A stretch of DNA of 64,000 nucleotides. It comes from Bryobacterales bacterium (lineage in GTDB: Bacteria > Acidobacteriota > Terriglobia > Bryobacterales > Bryobacteraceae). Where the stretch lies: contig JAEUQC010000213.1 of NCBI GenBank assembly GCA_016789905.1, forward strand, positions 1-64,000. Reading direction: 5' to 3'. The notes below the pieces were generated by a model. The model had not been told where the DNA came from. It made no database searches and was given only the letters and a program-made list of their open reading frames with translations. The translations under genes were made by a program, and so were the position numbers. Positions 49,637 to 58,087 of this stretch are shown here, piece after piece (within the stretch, counting starts at the first letter, position 1; each line of letters opens with the position of its first letter).

Positions 49637-52600
49637 TTAGAAATAGAACTTCGCGCCGAGCACGATGCGGCGGGCATCGAGGGTGGAAGTGTACTGACCA
49701 AACGTTCCGCTAACTTGCCGGTTCTGCGCGTCGAACCGAGCCGTGGTGTCGACGCCCTGGAAGCTGGCATGGTTGAAGAAATTGTAGAACTCAAAGCGCA
49801 GTTGCAGGCGGCGGGCATCGGACTTGCCGATGGGGATGTTCTTGATCATCGTTACGTCGAAAACGTTAATGCCAGGTCCCCGGAGAACATCTTTCGGCGC
49901 GTTGCCGATACCAAACTCCGCACGGGTGGGCGGGGCGAAGGCATTCGTATCGAAGTGGCGGGCCGGGGTGCGTTCGCCCTTCGGGATGATGGGGTTGGAT
50001 ACCACATTAATGCGGCTATCGATGCCGGCGCCGGAGGCTCCAACCAGATCGGCGCCGCTGACAAGCGAATAACCGATGCCGAGCGGAGCGCCGCTGGTAA
50101 AGCTGGTGAGGCCAGAGAGCTGCCAGTTGTCGAATACGGAGCGGACCACCATATTGTTGGCGACGCTGGAGAGCTTGGGCAGATCGTAGAGATAGTTGAG
50201 GACGAAGTTGTGCGTGCGGTCGAAGCTGGCCCGGCCGTAGTTGCGCATGCGGTAGTCGAGATAGGGATTGACGGAATCGCCATTGCCGTTAACGATGGTC
50301 ATGGCCTTCGACCAGGTGTGAGAGATACCGAATTGGAAGCCCTTGGTGAAGCGCTTGTTCACCTGGGTTTGCAGAGAGTGGTAGTTAGAGGTGCCGGCGA
50401 GTTCAATGTACTGAATGTCGGCGTAGCCGGGAAGGGGCCGAAGGAAGTTATCGGGCAGCGGACTGTTCGTGGTGCTGTCGATGCTGGATGAAAGGAAGCG
50501 GGTGCCGTACGGGAGAGCATTCAAGCTGCGGCGTTGCATCAGGTGGCGGCCAACGTTGCCCACGTAGGCGACGTCGAGCACGGTTCCGAAACCGACGTTC
50601 TGCTGGATACCGAAGCTCCAGTTGTAGACCGTGGGCGGCTGGAAGTCACGCTGAATGGAGGTGACGCCTGGGGGGCTGATGCGGAAGGGGCTGCGGAGGA
50701 GATCGGCGATGGTGGTATTGAATGCCGTGCGGGTGATGGTATTGGGCGGCAGTTCGCGATGGATCAAGACTTGGTCGTCATTGAAGCGATCGTAAAAGAT
50801 GCCGGCGCCGCCACGAATGGCGGTTTTGCTGTTGCCGAAAACATCCCAGGCAAAGCCGAGACGGGGCGCGACCTGAATGGGCGGGCGGTTCTGGAGGTGC
50901 TCCTTATAGACGGTCATCCCCTGGAAGGGGGCGACGCCATCGGCGAACTGGCCTATGGAGGCGGGAGAGACTTCCAGGCCGGAAACCGGGTCACGTCCGA
51001 CGCGAGCGCCGGCGGCGTTGCGGAACGGCTGGATGAGCCGGGGCTGACGATTCCGGTCATAAGCGGCGAGATCAAAAGCGGCGAGTTCATCACCGGCGCT
51101 GGAGGTGGGCTGGATGACGTAGAAACGGACGCCGGCATCAAGAGTGAAGCGGCGGTTTATTTTCCAGGTGTCCTGCACGAACCACTCGATGTTGAAGTAG
51201 CGGGCATGGCCGTCGGGCTTGTTGTTGGCCTCGGTGTAGCTCTGCACGCTGCCGAGCAGAGCATTGGAATACGCGAAGTTGGTATCGAAGGGGTTGTTGA
51301 CATCGCGATTGAAATTGAAGGTGCCGTTAAAGGCGGAGCCGCGAGCGGCGTTGCGAGTTGTTTTTTCGATGTAGATGCCAGCTTTCAGGTTGTGCTGGTT
51401 CATGATCTTGGAAAGATTGTCAGACCAGTTCCAGATATTGTTGGTTCCGAAGAAGGGGAATCGCTGTTCAATATTGAGAACACCGGCATTGGGGACGCCG
51501 CCGAAATTGGCTTGCGGCACCAGGTTGCGAGCGTTGGCCTGGGGGAAGAACTGGGGCAGGTTGGGGGTGACGCGGGAACGATTGTTGCGGTCGAGACCTT
51601 CCTGCGTGAGGGGGTCAACGGTTTGCTTGGCGCGGTTGATGCCGAAGGTGAACTCGTTGACGGTGGTGGGGTTGAAGGTGTGGATCAACGTGGAGACCAT
51701 GCCGACGGAGCGGATCTGATAGTTGATGGGGAGTTGGGCCCAGGAGGAGGAGGCGAGAACGAAATCGAAGTCGCCTTTGAAAGCTTCGTAGTCCTGGATA
51801 CCGCGCCAGTAGAAGAGCGTCTTAGGGCCGAGATTGTAATCGACGCGGAGGATGCTATCGCGGCGGGGCTGGGTGATGGGGGCTTGGATGAGCGCGTTGA
51901 AGTTGTTGGTGGGGTCAACGGCGTTGGGCTGGGGGAAGATGTTGAGCAGCGCCTGGCCGTTGCGATCGATGCGATTCTGGGGGACGACGTTGCCGGGGAA
52001 AGGCGTGCGGTTGTTGAGCGGATCCCAAATGGGGATGAGGGTTCGATTGGTATCGAAGGTTTGGGAGAAATCGCCGTTGCGCTGCAGGGCGGTGGGGAAG
52101 GTGCGGCGCTGGAGGGAAGAGGGATAGTTGCGGGGCAGGAATTCCTGGCTCCAGAAGAAGAACAGTTTGTCGCGGTTCTTGTTGAAGCTACCCATGGGAA
52201 CAGGGCCGCCGATGAAGTAGCCGGGATAGTTGAAGCGATAGCGGGGACGGGGAAGGCCATCGCGGTTGCGAAAGAATTCGTTGGCGTTAAAGGCTTCATT
52301 CCGGTTGAAGTAATAAGCGCCGCCGTGAAACTCTTTGGTGCCGCTCTTGATGACGGTATTGATGGTGCCGCCGGAGGAGCGGCCGTACTCGGCCTGGTAG
52401 TTGGTGAGGAGCACTTTCACTTCGGCGACGGCGTCGAGCGAGGGGGCGAGGTAAGGGCCGCCCATGGAGCCGGTGTCGAGCGAGGAGATGCCGTCGAGCG
52501 TGAGGTTGATAGTGCCGCCGCGATTACCGTTGATAGTGATACCGCCCAGATTGTTCCAGCCGGGGGCGTTGCGGTTAGCGGTGTCGATGACGCCGGGGAG

Positions 52601-53071
52601 CAGCTTGACGAGGCCGAGGTAGTCGCGGCCTTTCAGTGGGACATTCTGGGTTTGTTCGAGGGAAATGAGGCCGCTGCGTTCGGAGGACTGGGTTTGGAGG
52701 CGGGCGGTTTCGGCGGTGACTTCGATGGTCTGGTTGATTTCGCCGAGTTGGAGATCGGCGCGTTTGAGGACGACGCGTTCAGTGGCGGTGAGGACGATAC
52801 CGGTTTGCTCGTAGCGTTTGAAGCCTTTGGAGGATATCTGGACTTTGTAGGTGGAGGGTAGGAGTTGGGTGAAGATGAAGTCGCCTGAGGGGTCCGATTG
52901 GGTGGTGCGGGTTTGGCTGGTGGCGACGTTGGTGAGAACGACTTCGGCGCCGGCGATAGGCGCGCCGGACTGGTCAGCGACGGAACCGGAGAGATTGCCG
53001 GTGAGTCCTTGCCCAAAAAGCGATGCGGGCATCGCGAGCAGGAGTGCCGTGCGAGCGAGTTTGGCAAACAT
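49637..53071 (-). CDS. TonB-dependent receptor (Oar-like, with N-terminal carboxypeptidase-regulatory domain)
   Basis: Outer-membrane protein of 1144 residues, typical in size for the large acidobacterial receptors. Signal peptide (TALLLAMPASLFGQ), then a carboxypeptidase-regulatory-like domain (about 24-105: GSVADQSGAPIAGAEVVLTN, STYKVQISSKGFKRYEQTG), plug domain (about 125-235: VPLKGRDYLGLVKLLPGVI, NGNRGGTINLTLDGIS, YQAEYGRSSGGTINTVIKSG), then a 22-strand barrel with abundant aromatic residues, ending in KFYF with a terminal Phe. Substrate unknown; such receptors import glycans, siderophores or peptides. GAGG lies about 9 bases before the ATG. Transcribed alone, with its own terminator. Confidence 0.93.
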   Translation of the reverse strand: MFAKLARTALLLAMPASLFGQGLTGNLSGSVADQSGAPIAGAEVVLTNVATSQTRTTQSDPSGDFIFTQLLPSTYKVQISSKGFKRYEQTGIVLTATERVVLKRADLQLGEINQTIEVTAETARLQTQSSERSGLISLEQTQNVPLKGRDYLGLVKLLPGVIDTANRNAPGWNNLGGITINGNRGGTINLTLDGISSLDTGSMGGPYLAPSLDAVAEVKVLLTNYQAEYGRSSGGTINTVIKSGTKEFHGGAYYFNRNEAFNANEFFRNRDGLPRPRYRFNYPGYFIGGPVPMGSFNKNRDKLFFFWSQEFLPRNYPSSLQRRTFPTALQRNGDFSQTFDTNRTLIPIWDPLNNRTPFPGNVVPQNRIDRNGQALLNIFPQPNAVDPTNNFNALIQAPITQPRRDSILRVDYNLGPKTLFYWRGIQDYEAFKGDFDFVLASSSWAQLPINYQIRSVGMVSTLIHTFNPTTVNEFTFGINRAKQTVDPLTQEGLDRNNRSRVTPNLPQFFPQANARNLVPQANFGGVPNAGVLNIEQRFPFFGTNNIWNWSDNLSKIMNQHNLKAGIYIEKTTRNAARGSAFNGTFNFNRDVNNPFDTNFAYSNALLGSVQSYTEANNKPDGHARYFNIEWFVQDTWKINRRFTLDAGVRFYVIQPTSSAGDELAAFDLAAYDRNRQPRLIQPFRNAAGARVGRDPVSGLEVSPASIGQFADGVAPFQGMTVYKEHLQNRPPIQVAPRLGFAWDVFGNSKTAIRGGAGIFYDRFNDDQVLIHRELPPNTITRTAFNTTIADLLRSPFRISPPGVTSIQRDFQPPTVYNWSFGIQQNVGFGTVLDVAYVGNVGRHLMQRRSLNALPYGTRFLSSSIDSTTNSPLPDNFLRPLPGYADIQYIELAGTSNYHSLQTQVNKRFTKGFQFGISHTWSKAMTIVNGNGDSVNPYLDYRMRNYGRASFDRTHNFVLNYLYDLPKLSSVANNMVVRSVFDNWQLSGLTSFTSGAPLGIGYSLVSGADLVGASGAGIDSRINVVSNPIIPKGERTPARHFDTNAFAPPTRAEFGIGNAPKDVLRGPGINVFDVTMIKNIPIGKSDARRLQLRFEFYNFFNHASFQGVDTTARFDAQNRQVSGTFGQYTSTLDARRIVLGAKFYF

Positions 53072-53352
53072 AGAATGAATCCTCTTTTATCTAGTTGCGG
53101 GAAGCGGAATCCTAAAAGACCGCCACAAAGGGATACAACCGAAGCAGCAGGAGCATATCAAAGCGGGGAATTGCCCGTCAATCAGAAAGTGATCCCCTTA
53201 GGAAGTGGGTGGATTAAATAACTTTGCGTCACGACTCTAATGCGAAGCGCTTAGATTCGAGAGATTGCATCTGTAACTAACCAAGACGGAGTACCAGCGC
53301 GGCGAGTGACGCAGGAACTGGCTCCCTACGTATGACTAAGTATCTTATTTTG
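53072..53352. other. Gap between divergent TonB receptor and PEP-CTERM genes
   Basis: No gene seen. It must hold the promoter of the receptor gene; a TAGATAAAAG stretch near 53085 on the minus strand is a possible -10 region but a -35 is not clear. Confidence 0.4.
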
Positions 53353-53380
53353 TTGTCTTTGAAGACGCCAGTGCTAAGCT
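53353..53380 (+). promoter_or_regulatory. Predicted promoter of the PEP-CTERM gene
   Basis: TTGTCT (53353-53358), 16 bases, then an extended -10 TGCTAAGCT with TAAGCT at 53375-53380. ATG follows after 6 bases, predicting a leaderless message. Confidence 0.5.
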
Positions 53381-53386
53381 GGACCA

Positions 53387-54214
53387 ATGCTCCGGTTAGC
53401 GGCATATATAGAGACATTTAGACACCGATTGCCCATTGCGGCACTGCTATTGGCGTTAACGCCGTTGACGCCGGTTTTCGGGGCGCAGTTGATATTTGCC
53501 GGCTCGGGAACAGGGACGAGCGGGCAGGCGATCGCGGGCCTAGTGTCGTTTGAATTCGTGCAGCACAACTTTGGAAGCGGGAACGTGAACGCGGTGGAGA
53601 TCACGATCAGCAACATGGCGCCCGTCACGCTATTGCGGGGCAACCTGATCACTGGAGTGTTCTTCACGCTTCCGTCGGACGTGGGCGCGTTGCCAACAGG
53701 AGTGGCAGGGTTCGACGGTGTGGCGCCGGCAGTGGTGCTGGCGAATGGGACGACAGTGACGAATGTGGACCTGGGGCCGGCGGTGGCGAACACCTCGTCG
53801 GATGGTACATTTCAACTTTCCAACGGACCGTTTGGAATCGCCAACAGCGGGGTGGACTATTCTCTGTACCGGTATGGAATCTCGACGGTGGGCGGCGGGC
53901 TGAACGGGTTCAGCGGAAGCGCGGTGAATGGGGACGATTATGGGATCTTCGCGGCGGGGTCGAACGTCACATCGGGGGGGTTGGCAGCGGCGCGGCCGTT
54001 GATCAATACGAGTGCGACGTTCTGGATCGCGCGGCCGACGGAATGGGTGACGCTGGGACAACTGGGGCCGAAGGTACGGCTTGGCTACGGATCTTTGCCG
54101 GATAACGCATTGGAAATGTTCGAAGCGGTGCCGGAGCCGGGGAGCTATGCACTGGCCGGGGGCGGGCTGCTGTTAGCGGCGTTCCTGCGAAAGCGCCGCA
54201 CGCCAAAGCAGTAG
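53387..54214 (+). CDS. PEP-CTERM sorted exported protein
   Basis: A 275-residue exported protein ending in a PEP-CTERM signal: VPEPGSYAL from about residue 248, a Gly/Leu-rich helix (AGGGLLLAAFL), then RKRR. The N terminus is a signal peptide (LPIAALLLALTPLTPVFGAQ). The body is Gly/Val/Asn/Thr-rich beta structure of unknown function (QIAGLVSFEFVQHNFGSG-like segments). The processing enzyme would be a PEP-CTERM exosortase such as EpsH/XrtA, which is not in this window; the exosortase H nearby recognises a different motif. Its 3' end overlaps the convergent membrane-protein gene by 42 bases. Confidence 0.88.
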   Translation: MLRLAAYIETFRHRLPIAALLLALTPLTPVFGAQLIFAGSGTGTSGQAIAGLVSFEFVQHNFGSGNVNAVEITISNMAPVTLLRGNLITGVFFTLPSDVGALPTGVAGFDGVAPAVVLANGTTVTNVDLGPAVANTSSDGTFQLSNGPFGIANSGVDYSLYRYGISTVGGGLNGFSGSAVNGDDYGIFAAGSNVTSGGLAAARPLINTSATFWIARPTEWVTLGQLGPKVRLGYGSLPDNALEMFEAVPEPGSYALAGGGLLLAAFLRKRRTPKQ

Positions 54215-54649
54215 CAGCGCAACGGCGAGAGCGGCGGCGACCCAGCGAGTGGGGCCTTGCGGGAAAACGATGGCGCCGTTGACAAACATCCAGGCGAGGA
54301 AGATGTGGATGCTTCGGGAGAGCCACGGCGGACGTTGCGCGCGAGTATGGGGGGAAAGCAGCCACCAGAAAGCATCGGCGGTCCAGATGGCGGTGAAGGC
54401 ATAATTGAACCAGACGCCACCCCCCCAATGGAGGCCGAAGAGCGCTTGCGTTTGGCGGGCAGTTTCGCGGACGGCGATTTCATGGCTCCAGTGATAGGCG
54501 ATGAGGAAGGCGGCGGCGGCGTGGGCGAGATAGAGCGCGCAGCCCAATAGCCACCAGAGGCGGGCCGGACGGCGGCGGATGAGTTGCGCCAGTGCGATGA
54601 CGTAGCAGAGTGTGGCGAGACGGATGGTCCAGAGGATCACGCTAGGCAC
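54173..54649 (-). CDS. Conserved integral membrane protein of unknown function
   Basis: A 158-residue protein with four or five transmembrane helices (VILWTIRLATLCYVIALAQ; LWWLLGCALYLAHAAAAFLIA; VWFNYAFTAIWTADAFWWL; IHIFLAWMFVNGAIVF; AAALAVALLLLWRAAL). His and Trp residues in the loops (YHWSHE, GLHWGGG) are notable. I do not recognise the family. GTG start at 54649; the -10-like TATTGT five bases before it is the other strand of the -10 box used by the divergent MFS gene. The end overlaps the PEP-CTERM gene. Confidence 0.7.
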   Translation of the reverse strand: MPSVILWTIRLATLCYVIALAQLIRRRPARLWWLLGCALYLAHAAAAFLIAYHWSHEIAVRETARQTQALFGLHWGGGVWFNYAFTAIWTADAFWWLLSPHTRAQRPPWLSRSIHIFLAWMFVNGAIVFPQGPTRWVAAALAVALLLLWRAALSQERR

Positions 54650-54653
54650 AGGC

Positions 54654-54660
54654 TACAATA
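54654..54660. promoter_or_regulatory. Shared divergent -10 box (TACAATA)
   Basis: Read rightwards, TACAAT (54654-54659) lies 5 bases before the MFS ATG at 54665. Read leftwards, TATTGT (54660-54655) lies 5 bases before the GTG at 54649. Only 15 bases separate the two start codons. Confidence 0.6.
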
Positions 54661-54664
54661 CTGC

Positions 54665-55879
54665 ATGGTTTTGGCGCGGCGCGGGTTTCATTACGGATGG
54701 GTAAACCTGGTGGCGGCGGCGGCGACGATGGTGGCGACGCTGCCAGGACGGACACAAGGATTGGGGTTGGTGACCGAACCGCTGCTGGCCGATTGGGGCA
54801 TGGACCGGGTGCTGTTCGCGACGGTGAATTTGTGGGCCACGTTGTTTGGCGCCATATTGTGTTTGCCGGTGGGTCGGTTTACGGACCGCTGGGGGCCGCG
54901 GGCAGTTACCGCTTTTGTAGCGCTGGGACTGGGCGGGGCGGTGGTGGCGATGAGCCAGACGAGGACATTGTGGGCGCTGGTGGCGCTGTTGACACTGACG
55001 CGGGCGCTGGGGCAGAGCGCGCTGAGCGTGGTGAGCCTGGCACTGGTGGGGAAATGGTTCGCGCGGCGGTTGCAATTGGCGATGGGGATTTTCGCGCTAC
55101 TTGTGGCGATAGGGTTTATTGGGGCGTTTCCGGCGGTGGGGGCGGCGGTGGTGGCGAGCGGGTGGAGAGCGGCATGGCTGTGGGTGGGGATTTCGGTGTT
55201 GGCGCTGGGGCCGGTGGCGTGGCTGTTAGTGAGAGATAGGGCGACAAGCGAGGACGGGGATGTGGAAGCGTTGGCGTCGCAGCCGTCGGACCTGACACTG
55301 GAAGAGGCGCTGCGGACGCCGGCGTTCTGGCTGTTCGCGCTGGCGAGCGCGGCGTTTGGATTGGTGTATTCCGGGATCGCGCTATTTAACCAATCGATTC
55401 TGGAACTGCGCGGATTTTCGGCGGAGACCTATCACCGGACGCTGGTGGTGAGCACGATGACGGGATTGGTTTGTAATTTCGCGGCGGGATGGCTGGGGCA
55501 GCGGTGGCCAATGCAGCGGCTTGTGGGGGTGGGGATGGGCGTGCTGGCGGCGTCATTGGCCGGTTTGCCGCTGGTGCGAACGGCTCTGCATGTGGACCTA
55601 TACGCGGCGGCGATGGGGGCGGCGGGGGGAATTGTGACGGTCGTGTTTTTTAGCGTATGGGGGCAGGTGTTCGGGCGGACGCATTTGGGGCGGATACAGG
55701 GGTGCGCGCAGGCGACAACGGTGGTGGCGAGCGCGGTGGGGCCGTTGCTGCTGGCGGAGACGCTGGCGCGGACGGGATCGTATGATGTGCTGTTCTTTGG
55801 ATTGGCCGGAGTGGTGGCGTTGTTAGGAGCGGGGTCGGCAGTGGTTCCGGCACCGGTGCGGAGGGGCCTGCTATCCTGA
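54665..55879 (+). CDS. Major facilitator superfamily transporter
   Basis: A 404-residue inner-membrane transporter with 12 predicted helices. The loop between helices 2 and 3 reads GRFTDRWGPRAV, the MFS A-type motif, and the second half has a similar GWLGQRWPMQRL. A cytoplasmic loop with acidic residues (RATSEDGDVEALAS) joins the halves. The GRTQGLGLVTEPLLADWGM segment after helix 1 is typical of the monocarboxylate/oxalate-formate antiporter-like branch, so an organic acid substrate is plausible but unproven. The start is fixed by the divergent promoter. Confidence 0.9.
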   Translation: MVLARRGFHYGWVNLVAAAATMVATLPGRTQGLGLVTEPLLADWGMDRVLFATVNLWATLFGAILCLPVGRFTDRWGPRAVTAFVALGLGGAVVAMSQTRTLWALVALLTLTRALGQSALSVVSLALVGKWFARRLQLAMGIFALLVAIGFIGAFPAVGAAVVASGWRAAWLWVGISVLALGPVAWLLVRDRATSEDGDVEALASQPSDLTLEEALRTPAFWLFALASAAFGLVYSGIALFNQSILELRGFSAETYHRTLVVSTMTGLVCNFAAGWLGQRWPMQRLVGVGMGVLAASLAGLPLVRTALHVDLYAAAMGAAGGIVTVVFFSVWGQVFGRTHLGRIQGCAQATTVVASAVGPLLLAETLARTGSYDVLFFGLAGVVALLGAGSAVVPAPVRRGLLS

Positions 55880-55886
55880 GATTTCT

Positions 55887-56951
55887 ATGTCGAAGATGTT
55901 GGAAGAGATCCGGCAGCAACCATCGGCTCTCGAACGCACGTTCCGCTCCGAACTGAAGGGCATTGAGAAGTTGAAGGCGCTGTTCGCGCAGAACCGGCCA
56001 AAGTTCATTATCTTGGCGGCACGGGGAACGTCAGACAACGCGGCGCAGTTTGGCCGGTACCTGCTGGAGATTGCCACAGGCATTCCGGTGTCGTTGGCGG
56101 CGCCGTCGATATTCACATTGTATGGAGCGCGGGTAGATTACAGCGGGGCGCTAGTGGTGGCGATATCGCAATCGGGCGAATCGACGGACACGAATCTGGT
56201 GTTGGAACGGGCGCGGGAGTGCGGCGCGTTCACGGTGGGCATTACCAACGAAGCATCGAGCACGCTGGCCAAAATCGCCGAGCACGTGATTCTGGTGCGC
56301 GCGGGGCGAGAGAAGAGCGTGGCGGCGACGAAGACGTATACGGGACAACTGCTTTCGATGTACATGCTGGCCTACGCGTTGGGGGCGCCGGTATCGCTGG
56401 ATGAACTGCGTGCGTTGCCGGAGGCGGTGGCGGGCGCATTGCAACTGGAAGACGAAATCCGCGAGAAGGCCGGGCGGTACCGGTTCATGGAGAACGCGGT
56501 GGTGGTGGGCCGCGGGTTGAACTACGCGAACGCGTTTGAGTGGGCGTTGAAACTGATGGAGACGTGCTACGTGGTGGCGGAACGGTTTTCGTCGGCCGAC
56601 TTCCTGCACGGCCCGATTGCGATGGTGGAGCGGTCCTTCCCGGTGTTTCTGTTCGCGCCGGCCGGGGTGACGTGGCCGTCGATCGGGGAGATGATTACGC
56701 GGGTGCATTCGCTGGGCGCGGAGACGCTCATTATCACCGACCAGAGCAACAAGGAAGCGGCGGCGATGAAGGGTACGCGCGCGATTGTGCTGCCGTCTTC
56801 GCTGCACAGGAAATCGGCGGTGCCGGAGGAGTTGTACACGCCGCTGCCGTACATAGTGCCAGCGCAGATTCTGGCGGCCTGTTTGGCGGAAGAGAAAGGT
56901 CTAAATCCGGATCAGCCGCGGGCGTTGGAAAAGGTAACGCGGACGATGTAG
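55887..56951 (+). CDS. SIS-domain sugar-phosphate isomerase/deaminase (GlmS/NagB-II-like)
   Basis: A 354-residue protein with two SIS domains (about 30-170 and 200-330) and no glutamine amidotransferase part. Seen: ARGTSDNAAQFGRYL, AISQSGESTDTNLVLERA (the phosphosugar-binding loop), REKSVAATKTYTGQL, SSADFLHGPIAMVE, and the C-terminal GLNPDQPRALEKVTRTM. This matches the glucosamine-6-phosphate deaminase-like (NagB-II/AgaS) branch, so amino-sugar catabolism is likely. It lies 7 bases after the MFS gene, so the transporter may supply its substrate. An extended -10 (TGCTATCCT) 9 bases before the ATG suggests an additional promoter. Confidence 0.88.
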   Translation: MSKMLEEIRQQPSALERTFRSELKGIEKLKALFAQNRPKFIILAARGTSDNAAQFGRYLLEIATGIPVSLAAPSIFTLYGARVDYSGALVVAISQSGESTDTNLVLERARECGAFTVGITNEASSTLAKIAEHVILVRAGREKSVAATKTYTGQLLSMYMLAYALGAPVSLDELRALPEAVAGALQLEDEIREKAGRYRFMENAVVVGRGLNYANAFEWALKLMETCYVVAERFSSADFLHGPIAMVERSFPVFLFAPAGVTWPSIGEMITRVHSLGAETLIITDQSNKEAAAMKGTRAIVLPSSLHRKSAVPEELYTPLPYIVPAQILAACLAEEKGLNPDQPRALEKVTRTM

Positions 56952-56957
56952 GGAGCG

Positions 56958-57167
56958 TTAAGCGGTGGTGGTCCAGCGCATGCGCTCCGCCCATTGGAGG
57001 AAGCGATAGAGCTCGCGGCGGCGTGTCCAGACGAAACGCCAGAATTCGGTGAAGCCGATCCGATCGGCATGGAGCCCCCAGTAGGTCTCGATGCGCCAGA
57101 GAATGTACGGACTGCGCCAAGGCATGAGCCGGTAACCGCGGCTGGCCTGCCAGAGGAAGCCGATCAT
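56958..57167 (-). CDS. Small conserved hypothetical protein
   Basis: A 69-residue basic, Trp- and Arg-rich protein (PWRSPYILWRIETYWGLHAD; FTEFWRFVWTRRRELYRFLQW). I do not recognise a named family. It starts four bases inside the end of the VWA gene (57164-57167 overlap) and is likely translated together with it. Nine Trp in 69 residues is unusual. It could associate with membranes or with the VWA protein; no function can be given. Confidence 0.65.
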   Translation of the reverse strand: MIGFLWQASRGYRLMPWRSPYILWRIETYWGLHADRIGFTEFWRFVWTRRRELYRFLQWAERMRWTTTA

Positions 57168-58087
57168 AGCGCGGAGCGTTTCTCGTCGCCCTTGGCGTAG
57201 TAGCCAGTGCGGGTACGGACGGTGAGGCCGTTGCCCTTCACGGTGACTTTCAATTGACGGTAGGAGCCGTCATCGGGCTTGGTGGGCGAATAGGCGATGA
57301 TGTACTGGCTGCGGATCTCCTTGGCGATCTGCAGGGCGACGTCTTCGACGCTTTCGACATCCTTCGGGAAGTGGGCGATGCCGCCGGATTGCTTGGTGAG
57401 CAGTTCCATGGCGCGTTGCGCACGCTTGGCGGCGCGGCGATCCTCTTCGTTCAAGATGCCAATGGCGAAGATGAGCACCTCACTACGCTGGGCCTTGGCG
57501 AGTAGTTTTTCGAGCGTGTTGGAATCGCTGGAAGCCGTGTCGTCGCCGTCGGTGACGACGAGCAGGACTTTTTTCGCCTTCTTGCCTTTGGCGAGGATGT
57601 AGTCCATGGAGAGGGTGAGGGCGTCGCGCATGGCGGTGCCGCCCTTGGCATCGATGCGGGAGAGGCCTTCCTCTAGTTTCTTAAGGTCGCTGGTGAGGTC
57701 GGCATCGCGGTAGGCGACATCGTTGAAATTCACGATGAAAATCTCATCCTGCCGGTTGGACGCCTTTACGAGCGCGATGGCGGAATCCTCCACCTTCTTC
57801 CGCTTGCGGCGCATGGAGCCGCTGTTATCGACGATCAGCCCCATCGATACCGGAACATCCTCCCGGCGGAACACTTTAATCTTCTGTTCCACGCCATCTT
57901 CAAGGATCTTGAAGGCCTCGCGAGGAAGGTCGGTAACGAAGGCGCCTTTGCGGTCGACAACCGTCGCATGGAGCAAGACTTCGCGGGTATCGGAGCGGAA
58001 GGTGAGTCCGGTATCCTCCTGATTATCCTGGGCGAGGAGCGGACTGGCTAACAACAGTCCGAAGGCCCGCCTATTGAGCTGGGGCAT
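57164..58087 (-). CDS. Exported VWA-domain protein (acidobacterial type)
   Basis: A 307-residue protein of the VWFA-related acidobacterial family. After a signal peptide (RRAFGLLLASPLLAQ) comes the small beta domain VLLHATVVDRKGAFV and FKILEDGVEQKI, then the VWA domain with the metal-binding DNSGSM (about residues 93-98), the Thr in GGTAMRDAL and the Asp in VVTDGDD. The C terminus SQYIIAYSPTKPDDGSYRQLKV is also diagnostic. It should bind a protein partner in the periplasm or outer surface. It overlaps the preceding VWA gene by 17 bases and is a paralogue of it. Confidence 0.9.
   Translation of the reverse strand: MPQLNRRAFGLLLASPLLAQDNQEDTGLTFRSDTREVLLHATVVDRKGAFVTDLPREAFKILEDGVEQKIKVFRREDVPVSMGLIVDNSGSMRRKRKKVEDSAIALVKASNRQDEIFIVNFNDVAYRDADLTSDLKKLEEGLSRIDAKGGTAMRDALTLSMDYILAKGKKAKKVLLVVTDGDDTASSDSNTLEKLLAKAQRSEVLIFAIGILNEEDRRAAKRAQRAMELLTKQSGGIAHFPKDVESVEDVALQIAKEIRSQYIIAYSPTKPDDGSYRQLKVTVKGNGLTVRTRTGYYAKGDEKRSAL

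Noticed and set aside
50534..52861. 775-codon open frame opposite the TonB receptor
   Set aside because: Gly/Val/Glu/Ala-rich reverse complement of a receptor with clear domains; no recognisable motif.
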